This document shows positions 7,557 through 14,930 of a DNA stretch of 26,317 nucleotides, piece by piece (within the stretch, counting starts at the first letter, position 1; the number at the start of each line of letters is the position of its first letter). The position numbers were made by a program, and so were the translations under genes. This DNA comes from a virus, in the IMG/VR virus record IMGVR_UViG_3300032326_000067, positions 1-26,317 of that record. One strand, 5' to 3'. The notes beneath the pieces are model-generated. The model ran no database searches and had not been told where the DNA came from. It saw only the letters and a program-made list of their open reading frames with translations.

Positions 7557-7873
7557 ACCATCTTCCCTTTGGTCTTACCACGTACTTCACAGCCACCACC
7601 ACGAACAGCCCCACCTTCTTTGCAGTTCCAAGCACGTAATGACTTGTTAATGCGTGAGTTAGGGTCGTTAGCAGTCTTAGCGGAAGTGAGTTTCTTTTTC
7701 ATGCCTTTCATACGGGCACAGAAAGAATCCCGACGTGGACCGCCCTCTGGTTGAGGCGCCTTTAGCCCTGGTTTCCCAGGGTTAGCAGCGTTATAAGAGG
7801 CACGCCCCTTAGCGTTTAGACCGCCTTCGGGGTTTTTGCCTTCCTTACGAGTCCAAGCAGGGGACTTAGCCAT
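7553..7873 (-). CDS. Conserved small phage protein (DUF6321-like) with C-terminal GCxxRGKTKGK motif
   Basis: This 106-residue basic protein starts MAKSPAWTRKEGKNPEGGLN and continues AKGRASYNAANPGKPGLKAP, then RRDSFCARMKGMKKKLTSAK. I recognise this core as a well-conserved phage family (I believe DUF6321). After the conserved core ends near WNC, this copy has an extra tail EGGAVRGGGCEVRGKTKGKMV, read as EGGA then GGGCEVRGKTKGKMV, carrying the motif shared with its neighbours. That suggests the tail was added to an older domain. It overlaps the upstream gene by 8 bases. Function unknown. Confidence 0.75.
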   Translation of the reverse strand: MAKSPAWTRKEGKNPEGGLNAKGRASYNAANPGKPGLKAPQPEGGPRRDSFCARMKGMKKKLTSAKTANDPNSRINKSLRAWNCKEGGAVRGGGCEVRGKTKGKMV

Positions 7874-8150
7874 AAATCACCGTTACTGCGGCTACGTTAG
7901 TCAAATTAGCATATAAATTAGTGCTAAATCGAATGCCTTCACCAGGAATCAGCATATATGTTGGTGCAGTTGCATTAGCGATGGACTGAAGTGTAAGCTT
8001 TACACCCCCACTAGCCCCACCGTCTCTAAATGTAACAGAGCCAGCATTAGCCGTACCAGTAAAATAGACGGCTTTTAGGCGTGCTGGTCCTGCAACAAAC
8101 GTTGCACTTGCAGTATTAGATGCCGAACTTACGTCATATTGCATGCCCAT
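7866..8150 (-). CDS. Small beta-rich virion-region protein
   Basis: This 94-residue protein has short alternating hydrophobic segments typical of a beta sandwich (ARLKAVYFTG, GSVTFRDGG, GVKLTLQSI, TYMLIPGEGIRFSTNLYANL, VAAVTVIYG). There is no Cys and little charge. I recall similar proteins in phage structural clusters, annotated as hypothetical. The position right after the other beta-rich gene and before the small-protein run suggests a head or neck accessory protein. Function not known. Confidence 0.65.
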   Translation of the reverse strand: MGMQYDVSSASNTASATFVAGPARLKAVYFTGTANAGSVTFRDGGASGGVKLTLQSIANATAPTYMLIPGEGIRFSTNLYANLTNVAAVTVIYG

Positions 8151-8162
8151 AAGAGCCTCCTA

Positions 8163-8663
8163 TTAGGCGCTTTGTTGACCAGCGTCAGCTACGTGATAAA
8201 TGATTCTTCCAGATATCGCAGCAGCGACTGCGTTAGCAGCACCTTGGGCGCTAGTAACAACAACCAAATTAGTTGCGTTAGCCACGTTACCCAAAGAAGC
8301 ACCGCCGCCTGTACCGCCAGTAGTGATAGTTACACGAGCAGATACGTTACCAGCAGAAACAAAACCAGCAGGAACGTTTGTGCCTAGAGTAGTAGTTTGA
8401 CCAGGACCTGTACCAATAATTGGGGTGAATCCGATGTTAGAAGTAGCATTACCACCGCCACCGCTAGAAACAACAACTTCAGTTACAACTGCGCCAGCAG
8501 GGAGAATTAAAGCTGAACCGCCAGAAACGTTAAGTACGTTTGCAGTTGCTGCAGTGTTTGCGATATAGAAGGGGACTGCCATAACCATGGAGCCTGCTTC
8601 TGCAGTGCGTGTTTGATCTCCACCAGTGGAGCGCCATACGCTTGAGGTAGTTGATGTTGCCAT
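8163..8663 (-). CDS. Beta-rich head/decoration-like protein
   Basis: The product has 166 residues, rich in Ala/Gly/Thr/Val and almost free of charge. It starts MATSTTSSVWRSTGGDQTRT and ends in an isomorphic beta-strand pattern (GRIIYHVADAGQQSA). This is the first gene after the capsid-gene terminator and probably starts a new transcription unit. Composition and position fit a decoration or spike protein. I cannot assign a family. Confidence 0.6.
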   Translation of the reverse strand: MATSTTSSVWRSTGGDQTRTAEAGSMVMAVPFYIANTAATANVLNVSGGSALILPAGAVVTEVVVSSGGGGNATSNIGFTPIIGTGPGQTTTLGTNVPAGFVSAGNVSARVTITTGGTGGGASLGNVANATNLVVVTSAQGAANAVAAAISGRIIYHVADAGQQSA

Positions 8664-8837
8664 ATAAATTGTCCTTCGTACAAAGATCAGCTTGTCAGTT
8701 ATGTACGTATCTGCCGGATCAGTCTGACAAACCGGTTCACTCCGGTTTATTGAATATTACTCTATTTTTAGCTTTGTGCAAGTATTTTTAAAAATAAAAA
8801 AGGGGGCCGAAGCCCCCCTTAATTCTACTAGTGCTGA
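8664..8837 (-). promoter_or_regulatory. Intergenic region after the capsid gene with inverted repeat and weak promoter
   Basis: This 174-base gap is the largest inside the late block. In minus orientation it holds the capsid terminator, then an AT-rich stretch with a weak TTGCAC - 16 bases - TAATAT promoter-like pair (about 8755-8782), then a 7-bp inverted repeat (AAACCGG/CCGGTTT, 8729-8735 and 8742-8748). A GAAGGACA Shine-Dalgarno-like element precedes the next start. A fresh promoter for the distal late genes is plausible because the terminator lies upstream. The promoter boxes themselves are weak. Confidence 0.4.
8789..8820 (-). terminator. Rho-independent terminator after the major capsid gene
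   Basis: In minus orientation the sequence is AAGGGGGC-type stem, TTCG tetraloop, GCCCCC stem, then TTTTTT and an AT-rich tail. It starts about 18 bases after the capsid stop. A GC-only stem with a UUCG loop and U-tract is a textbook intrinsic terminator. It would isolate head genes from the distal genes or attenuate the distal ones. Confidence 0.9.
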
Positions 8838-9743
8838 TTAGGCACCTGAAGAACCGAACATACCCAATGGATCTGAGAATCCAAATGAGTAACGCTCACG
8901 AGCCTTGTAACGTACGTTACCAGTATCGAAGTCGCCGTCCATTGAGTTCTGCAATGGAGTACGGATGAAGTGCTTCATGCCGTTAGGTACATCAGTTGTC
9001 AAGAACCAAGCATTGGTGTCAGTCAAATAGTGGTTAATTGTGTAACCTTCTGGGATTGAACCGTTGTTCTTGATTGCGTTGATGTCGTTGTCAGTTGTAC
9101 CAACACGAAGTTCAGTTTCCAACAAACGAGTTGCAACGAATTGCAATGATGGTGGAACGATCAACTTCTTAGGTCTAGCAGCGATCAACAAGCCACGCTC
9201 GTCAGTCCACAAAGAGATTTGAATAACGGCGGCTTCCAAAGAAGTCTCGTTCAAGTCAGCTTGTGTAGCTGGAGTGTTGCTGTTAGTGCCACCAGAAACT
9301 AGTGGGTGAGCTGTAGAGAACAAAGGTTGACCGTCACCACCAACAGAGGTAGTAAAGCCGTTGTTCAACACAGAAGCTGCACGTACTTGCTTTGTGTAAG
9401 CCATTGAACGAGCCAATGCCTTAGTGTAGCGAGCTGACAATGAGTCATACAAGTTATCTTCAATAGCTTCTTCAGTTAAGCTGAAGCCTTGAGCGATTGT
9501 AACGTGTGTGTAGCGAGCTGTGAAAGCTTCTTGTGCATTGTCATAAGCGATGGCAGAGCCTTCGTTCTTAACAGGAGCAGCAGAGAAACCAGACAACTTT
9601 GTCTCTTCTTCGAATGAACGCTCAGAGGTCTCTGTATCGTAGATCTCTTTGTGTTCTTCACCATAACGAGCATACTCAAGTCCGAACAATGCGTTCAAAC
9701 CAGGTAGGAGCTCTTTTAATAACTGTGCGCGTGAAATAGCCAT
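8838..9743 (-). CDS. Major capsid protein (Mu gpT-like, HK97 fold expected)
   Basis: This 301-residue protein forms the icosahedral shell. Matching features are the opening MAISRAQLLKELLPGLNALF, a Glu-rich N-arm-like segment (ERSFEEETKLSGF), the middle segment RPKKLIVPPSLQFVATRLLE (about residues 191-210), then NDINAIKNNG, TINHYLTDTNAWFL and GNVRYKARERYSFGFSDP near the end. These follow the order of the Mu gpT-like major head subunit family. It lies downstream of a scaffold-like gene, and a strong terminator follows. No N-terminal prohead protease cleavage motif is evident. The start ATG has AAGGAGCAC upstream. Confidence 0.85.
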   Translation of the reverse strand: MAISRAQLLKELLPGLNALFGLEYARYGEEHKEIYDTETSERSFEEETKLSGFSAAPVKNEGSAIAYDNAQEAFTARYTHVTIAQGFSLTEEAIEDNLYDSLSARYTKALARSMAYTKQVRAASVLNNGFTTSVGGDGQPLFSTAHPLVSGGTNSNTPATQADLNETSLEAAVIQISLWTDERGLLIAARPKKLIVPPSLQFVATRLLETELRVGTTDNDINAIKNNGSIPEGYTINHYLTDTNAWFLTTDVPNGMKHFIRTPLQNSMDGDFDTGNVRYKARERYSFGFSDPLGMFGSSGA

Positions 9744-9754
9744 TTAAGTGCTCC

Positions 9755-10381
9755 TTAAGCTGCGTAGTCAATCCCCGTTGCACGGAGGATTTGTGGGTTG
9801 TTTAACTTCACTACTACTTCGGTGAAGGCATTTGTACCAGTAGCAGTTTCTGGAACCACTGAAACAGCACGAACTGGAAGAGTCGCTGCATTACCTGCGT
9901 TGTTAGTTGCAACAAGAACGCCTGCACCAGAGTTACCAGTAGTTGTATTACCAGTACCTTGATCGATCGCCATGTTAACACCAACAATACTTTGGTTAAC
10001 GGTAGTTACAACGCTGTTTGCGTATACAACAGCAACTTTAAAAGCAGCCATTGGATCGTCAACAACATAAGCAATAGCAGAAGAAGCAGCGGCATTACCT
10101 GGGTAATACTGAGCTTGAACTGTTTGACCTTGACTATTTACGTACTGAACACCAACCAATACACCATAAGTGTAGTTAGCTGCTGAAGTTGTAGAGTCGT
10201 CTGTAACGCCTGATTTTTCGATAGTGCCACCATCGACTACAGTAACGATATCACCGTTAAAAATTGCAGTGTTATAAGTGCTTGCAATAGGTAACTGACG
10301 TGTTGCACCAGCGTAAGGTTTTCCGTCTACGCTGTTAATCGGTACTAGGCCGTATGGAGCTGTAACGCTTGGATAAGCCAT
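9755..10381 (-). CDS. Capsid-associated beta-rich protein
   Basis: This 208-residue, beta-rich and weakly charged protein starts MAYPSVTAPYGLVPINSVDG and has GDIVTVVDGGTI, TYGVLVGVQYV and FKVAVVYANSVV strands. It resembles proteins seen immediately upstream of capsid genes in related phages, where they are often called head or decoration proteins. It lies 11 bases before the capsid gene, so it is probably made at comparable levels. Decoration function is inferred from context only. Confidence 0.65.
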   Translation of the reverse strand: MAYPSVTAPYGLVPINSVDGKPYAGATRQLPIASTYNTAIFNGDIVTVVDGGTIEKSGVTDDSTTSAANYTYGVLVGVQYVNSQGQTVQAQYYPGNAAASSAIAYVVDDPMAAFKVAVVYANSVVTTVNQSIVGVNMAIDQGTGNTTTGNSGAGVLVATNNAGNAATLPVRAVSVVPETATGTNAFTEVVVKLNNPQILRATGIDYAA

Positions 10382-10406
10382 TTGATACTCCTAAATTATT
10401 AAAAAA

Positions 10407-10853
10407 TTAACCTTTACCAAAGGTATTCGTCGTCTTTCTCTCATTAAAGAGAGGCATACGAGGATCGCTCTGGCGCATAAGAGTGTTGTCTACAGCTTCC
10501 ATTTGAGCATCTGCTTGGTCAGTGTAATATTTATTACGCTGCTGAACAAACTCATCTGGAGTTTTGCATAACAACAAACCGCCAATCTCAATGTTGTCTT
10601 TATAACGACTATTGGGATCAACTAACAGTTGGAATTTTGGTTGTTCTTCAATTCGAACAGGCTCCCAGCCTTCTCTCAGCTTGGCTGAAAGATTCCTTGG
10701 GTCCGCACTATTCAAAGTTGAAACACGAATCCATCGATATGAGTAACCAGCCTGTTTGTCAGGCTCAGGGAGAAGCTCCGCCGGCGCCCACTGCTTAGGA
10801 CGTTCTGCGAATTCACGATTATCTGCACTACGATCAAGTCTATTTGTAGCCAT
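10407..10853 (-). CDS. Conserved phage protein between scaffold and head genes
   Basis: This 148-residue charged protein includes YSYRWIRVSTLNSADPRNLS, REGWEPVR and IEIGGLLLCKTPDEFVQQRN. The pattern is familiar from late operons of uncultured phages. It starts one base after the scaffold-like gene's stop, and the two are probably coupled. There is no membrane segment and no catalytic motif. It may help in capsid assembly, as its position suggests, but I do not recognise a function. Confidence 0.65.
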   Translation of the reverse strand: MATNRLDRSADNREFAERPKQWAPAELLPEPDKQAGYSYRWIRVSTLNSADPRNLSAKLREGWEPVRIEEQPKFQLLVDPNSRYKDNIEIGGLLLCKTPDEFVQQRNKYYTDQADAQMEAVDNTLMRQSDPRMPLFNERKTTNTFGKG

Positions 10854-10854
10854 G

Positions 10855-11847
10855 TCAGGCCTCCAATTTCATAAGTTCACGGACATATTGCTCAGGTGTA
10901 AGACCAAGTTTCTTAGCGATCGCTACTTGCGACTGCTTTAGCCTAATCTTTTTCGGTGCCGTCGACCGAGATACCGGCGCTACTACCGTTGCTGGTTTTG
11001 CTTTCGGCGCGTCTGCTTTCGGCGTTACCACTTCTACTTCTACATCTGGCGGTTCAATGTCGTCATTGAAGCTTTCAGGGAACCGTCTGCGCATCGTTTC
11101 GTCCAACGTTGCATAATATTTATCAGACCCAATCTGCATCCCTTGGCGTTTGAGCTTCTCATGGAGACCCAGAGCTGCTGCAGTCATTTCCTCGTCCTGT
11201 CCGAACCAAGTATTACGACCTTGCCATTCCGCTAACTTCTCGTCTGTAGCTTGCGGCTGTGCATTTTGGTACTGTTGCTGACTTTGTACATCAAATTTAT
11301 CTTCCTGTAAAGGGGGCATCTTAAAATTCTTTGCAGTTTCTAACTGCATCTGAGCTTTTGTCAATGCTTCCTGCGCTTCGATAATCTTATCTGTATCACC
11401 TGCATCATAAGCTTCCTTGTATGCTCTCTTAGCCATCTCAAGCTTAACTTCTGATGTAGTTGTTACCGCAGCCTTGTATTCCTCTTCACCTTTTGTCAGA
11501 ACCTCTCTAATCCTACGGTTCTCTTCCATTAGACGTTGGGTAGCTTCAATAGCAGCTTGGCGCTCACGTTCAGCAGCTTCGGCACGACGACGTTCATCGT
11601 TCCAAACACGCTTCATCTTGATAATCTTATCTTTAGCGTCTTTGCTGTACTTGTCTAAATCGTCAACTTCAACCTCTAACTTCTTGACCACTTCTGGGTC
11701 AGCAGGCTTTCTACCTTGATCCTCTTCAGGGGTATCGTCTTCAATTTCGATCTCGAGCTGAATTTCATCTTGCCCTTCATCTACGGGTTTACCCTGATTT
11801 TCTTGCTCATCAGGGAACTTATATTCTTCCTTTTCCATTTCTGGCAT
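10855..11847 (-). CDS. Scaffold-like capsid assembly protein
   Basis: The product has 330 residues. The first 60 are very acidic. Residues about 60-180 are long charged helices (DERRRAEAAERERQAAIEAT and similar), a probable coiled coil. A Gln-rich linker follows, then a conserved-looking block (TWFGQDEEMTAAALGLHEKL, YYATLDETMRRRFPESF), and a basic C-terminus with KKIRLKQSQVAIAKKLGLTP, which could bind capsid protein. Acidic helical proteins with a basic C-terminal hook just upstream of the capsid gene are typical scaffolds. No protease domain is seen. Confidence 0.75.
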   Translation of the reverse strand: MPEMEKEEYKFPDEQENQGKPVDEGQDEIQLEIEIEDDTPEEDQGRKPADPEVVKKLEVEVDDLDKYSKDAKDKIIKMKRVWNDERRRAEAAERERQAAIEATQRLMEENRRIREVLTKGEEEYKAAVTTTSEVKLEMAKRAYKEAYDAGDTDKIIEAQEALTKAQMQLETAKNFKMPPLQEDKFDVQSQQQYQNAQPQATDEKLAEWQGRNTWFGQDEEMTAAALGLHEKLKRQGMQIGSDKYYATLDETMRRRFPESFNDDIEPPDVEVEVVTPKADAPKAKPATVVAPVSRSTAPKKIRLKQSQVAIAKKLGLTPEQYVRELMKLEA

Positions 11848-11858
11848 AGTCCGCCTCC

Positions 11859-12269
11859 TTAAATAAACTTACGTTTGATGCCACGTGGATCTTCTACTAC
11901 AGCTTCCACAGAGTCATCGTTGATGATTCGGAACTCACGGTCGTGAATTACCAAACGGGTTCCAGCATTGGGTCGTACTAGGACAAAATCGCCTTTCTTA
12001 CACCAAGGTCCGTTAGGGAAACGTACGTTATCCGCATAACAGTCTGGTCCTAAAGCTACTACAAAGAGCACTGTTGTTAACAGTTCATCATGCCGACGTG
12101 TTTCGTCAGACTTGATGATGCCACTTTCAAATGCTTCCTCTGATTCAGGGATTGCACATAAAATCCTATAGCCTTGCGGCTTAGGCAACTGCGACGCCTT
12201 TTCAAGCGTTTCTTTGTTTAAAACTGCGGATAAGTCTACCGCTCGTCCTAAATCAAGTTTCTCATTCAT
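11859..12269 (-). CDS. GroES-like co-chaperonin
   Basis: The protein has 136 residues, longer than the roughly 95 of bacterial GroES. From residue 30 the sequence follows the Cpn10 order: PQGYRILCAIPE (first strand), SGIIKSDETRRHDELLT (mobile-loop position), TVLFVVALGPDCY (strand before the roof loop), WCKKGDFVLVRPNAGTRLVI, then EFRIINDDSVEAVVED (last strands). It would cap the host GroEL to fold a phage protein, probably capsid or scaffold, as T4 gp31 does. It lies between portal and scaffold genes and overlaps the upstream small gene by 8 bases. Residues 1-29 are an extra N-terminal extension. No GroEL gene is in the window. Confidence 0.75.
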   Translation of the reverse strand: MNEKLDLGRAVDLSAVLNKETLEKASQLPKPQGYRILCAIPESEEAFESGIIKSDETRRHDELLTTVLFVVALGPDCYADNVRFPNGPWCKKGDFVLVRPNAGTRLVIHDREFRIINDDSVEAVVEDPRGIKRKFI

Positions 12270-12453
12270 CGTCCGAATGCTCCATTTTACGTTTAAGGTC
12301 TAGTGCTTCTTGCCTTGCAGAGAGAAGACCTTTTATCTCCCCACAAATCTTTTGGTATTCTGAGTAGTCTTGAGCTTGTCCACTTGCTACCCAGTCCCGT
12401 TTAGCCGTTACATCTTTCTCTAGTATGTCCACTAGAGCATCGATTGCATCCAT
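12262..12453 (-). CDS. Small coiled-coil protein next to the portal gene
   Basis: This 63-residue protein is mostly charged helix (MDAIDALVDILEKDVTAKRD at the start, LKRKMEHSDDE at the end). Its start overlaps the portal stop codon by one base (TAATG), and its end overlaps the co-chaperonin start by 8. Tiny helical proteins directly after portal genes recur in similar phages. They may serve head assembly, but I cannot assign a function. Confidence 0.65.
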   Translation of the reverse strand: MDAIDALVDILEKDVTAKRDWVASGQAQDYSEYQKICGEIKGLLSARQEALDLKRKMEHSDDE

Positions 12454-14921
12454 TAGTCACCTTTCTTTGTCTTGTAAGTGTCTTTCAGCATATCAACTCC
12501 AGCGTCTAGGAGTGCCTTTTCCTTCGCATCACGCATATTTGCTGCGGCTTTTAGGGCTTCAAACTTCTGCTTGTCGCCAGCAGTCTTAGCATTTAGGGCA
12601 ATCTTCTGTGCATCAAGGGCAAGTTTCTGCTTGTCAAGCTCAACATCTGCCATATCTTTAGCGGCTTTGCGTTGCTGCTCTGCCTGCTTGATAGCAACTT
12701 CTTGCTGCTGCAACTGTAAGAGTGGGTCTTGAGCCTGCTGAAGTGCCTGTTGCTGAGCTGCCTGCTGCTGGTTCTGCATGAGAACTGCTTGTGCTGCGTC
12801 TGCAAGTAACGGTGCCAACATAGCTTCGACTTGTGGGTCCATATTGATATCGTCGCCAGACTCGTCTTTCTGTGGGGGCAATGACATACCAAGCTTCTGC
12901 TCGATCTGGATACGGTACTGGAAGCCCAAGTGCTCGTTGATGTGAGCCTGCATAGCCTGCTGCATTGCTGGTGCCATCGGATTGTTCTGCAACAACTGCA
13001 TAATCTTCGGGTCCTGCATAGCAGACATGTGCACCTTGATGTGTGCTTCGTGGTCTTGGTACTGGAACGCCTTGACAGGCTTCATCATGAGAACGTTCTG
13101 GTTCTCTGACACTGGGTCTGTCGGCTTCTGGTCCTCGTCCATCGGGACAAGTTTCTGTGCGTTCTTAATACCTAGTACGTCTAGCATCTGACGATATAGG
13201 AGTGGCATGTTAAATAGCGTTGGTGACGCTTGTGCCAACTGCATTACTGCTTGGTACTGAACAATCTTCTGTGCCATCGTTGAAGCGTTAGGATCACTAA
13301 CAGGGATGACGTCCACGTTATCGTAGTCAGATTTCTTAGCCATTCTTGAACCTTCGTCTGGTTCATAGCTGTACTCTTCTGGTGTGTACTCAGCAATAAT
13401 CTTCTTCAAGAGTTTTAACTCTTGCTTCAAACTGTAGTGAATACGTGCTTGAACCGCACTCATCACCTTCAGCGTACGCTCTAGAATCGCCAATGTAGTA
13501 CCCACTGGAGCGTTAGCGCTCATATCACTGATCTGTAAATCAGCAGTATTGGCAAAGCGACGACCTTCTTCGATGATGCCGTTTAACAATGTCATCAATG
13601 TCTGGCTCGGCTCCTTGTATGGGAGCGTCATGATGTTATCTTTCATCGTACCGCTAGGCACGTCTACATCACGGAACTCTCCTGGGCTAATCGGTGTATC
13701 GTCACCCTTAACACGCAAACCACGTGTCTTAAAGCCACCTGGCAAGTTAGATAGCGTACCTGCATCAACTAACTGACGGAGGATTGACGTACCTGACTTA
13801 GCATATGCGCCAATCAAGTGGATGAGACCAAAGTAATAGAAGCCAAAGCCTGGGATGTAACCGTAGTGCACAAAGTGCTGACGCTTCTGTTTAGTCTCGT
13901 CGTTCGGGTCCCAGTTTCTGCGAATAGACAGAATGTTGTTAGTGCCCTTCTCTATTGTTACCACGTATGGCAACGCAATACCTGTCGGCTCACCGTCTTC
14001 ATCCTTGTCTTCGTAACCTGGCAAGTCCAAGTTCACGTGCATCTCAAGAATCTTATAGCGGTCGTCTGTGCTTGCTTTGAAGCCTAGCTTCTCTGCAATC
14101 TTTTTCTCAACTTCATCAAGTGCGTTGTTCGGCTCACCTAAGTCAATGTCGCGATAGAAGCCTGCAACTTGTAGCTTGCGCAACTCGTTCTCGGTCTTAC
14201 GCATGACGTGGGTCACACGTGGTGATGACTGCAAATCAGACGCGCCATAAGGAACTACGATGTCCTCTGCAGGAACAAACATAGCCACTTGACGCTCTAA
14301 ACTCGGATCGTAGTACACCTTCTTGAACGCATTACCTGATAAACCAAGACCCCACAACATACGCTCGGTTTCAGGGCGATACTCAGGCATCATTTCGGTT
14401 AACTGATAGTTCATGTCCTCTTGAACACGATCGGCAGCAGCCTTCTTATCTGGTGTGTCTTTACCGATGACCAATGTCTTCACTGGACCAGCGGCAGGGA
14501 ATATTGACATCATTGTTTCTGCTTGGAACTTCACAAGTGCTTCTGATAGAAGTGGGTGATACACACCGCATGCGCCTTCCCATGGTTCTGTGCGCTCTTC
14601 AATCTTCAAACCTAATAGTTCTAGACCGTCGACGTATGTCTGTATCCAGTCTTTACGTGAACTGATATCGTCATCAAAGTCGCCAGTCAAATCACCAACT
14701 AACTCCGTGAGTTCGCCTTCGCTTATAGACTCGGCAAGGTTGGCGTTGAAGTCATCTTCGTCTTCTTCACCTTCTTCATAGCGCATGATGGTCTCACCAT
14801 CAATGCTAAGCTCAACCGCTTCAGGGTCATCGATCTCTATTTCAATATCTAGAGGCTCTTCTTGCTCTGCAAGTTGCTCAATTCCCATCGGGGCTTGGTA
14901 CAGCGCTTTATCTATTGCCAT
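12453..14921 (-). CDS. Portal protein (P22-like size)
   Basis: The 822-residue product would form the dodecameric vertex through which DNA is packaged. Residues 18-75 are very acidic. From about residue 88 comes SSRKDWIQTYVDGLELLG, then EPWEGACGVYHPLLSEALVK and FQAETMMSIFP, a pattern typical of portals of this group. The middle has PAEDIVVPYGASDL and GFYYFGLIHLIGAYAKSGTS segments. The C-terminal 150 residues are Gln/Ala/Lys-rich helix (QQQAAQQQALQQAQDPLLQL and following), comparable in position to the P22 barrel. It sits directly after the terminase large subunit, 9 bases away, as expected. It is larger than most portals (about 450-750 residues). Confidence 0.85.
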   Translation of the reverse strand: MAIDKALYQAPMGIEQLAEQEEPLDIEIEIDDPEAVELSIDGETIMRYEEGEEDEDDFNANLAESISEGELTELVGDLTGDFDDDISSRKDWIQTYVDGLELLGLKIEERTEPWEGACGVYHPLLSEALVKFQAETMMSIFPAAGPVKTLVIGKDTPDKKAAADRVQEDMNYQLTEMMPEYRPETERMLWGLGLSGNAFKKVYYDPSLERQVAMFVPAEDIVVPYGASDLQSSPRVTHVMRKTENELRKLQVAGFYRDIDLGEPNNALDEVEKKIAEKLGFKASTDDRYKILEMHVNLDLPGYEDKDEDGEPTGIALPYVVTIEKGTNNILSIRRNWDPNDETKQKRQHFVHYGYIPGFGFYYFGLIHLIGAYAKSGTSILRQLVDAGTLSNLPGGFKTRGLRVKGDDTPISPGEFRDVDVPSGTMKDNIMTLPYKEPSQTLMTLLNGIIEEGRRFANTADLQISDMSANAPVGTTLAILERTLKVMSAVQARIHYSLKQELKLLKKIIAEYTPEEYSYEPDEGSRMAKKSDYDNVDVIPVSDPNASTMAQKIVQYQAVMQLAQASPTLFNMPLLYRQMLDVLGIKNAQKLVPMDEDQKPTDPVSENQNVLMMKPVKAFQYQDHEAHIKVHMSAMQDPKIMQLLQNNPMAPAMQQAMQAHINEHLGFQYRIQIEQKLGMSLPPQKDESGDDINMDPQVEAMLAPLLADAAQAVLMQNQQQAAQQQALQQAQDPLLQLQQQEVAIKQAEQQRKAAKDMADVELDKQKLALDAQKIALNAKTAGDKQKFEALKAAANMRDAKEKALLDAGVDMLKDTYKTKKGD

Positions 14922-14930
14922 AATTTATCC

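Noticed and set aside
7285-7635. 116-codon minus-strand frame across three small genes
   Set aside because: It overlaps three coupled genes with recognisable products; composition is out-of-frame noise.
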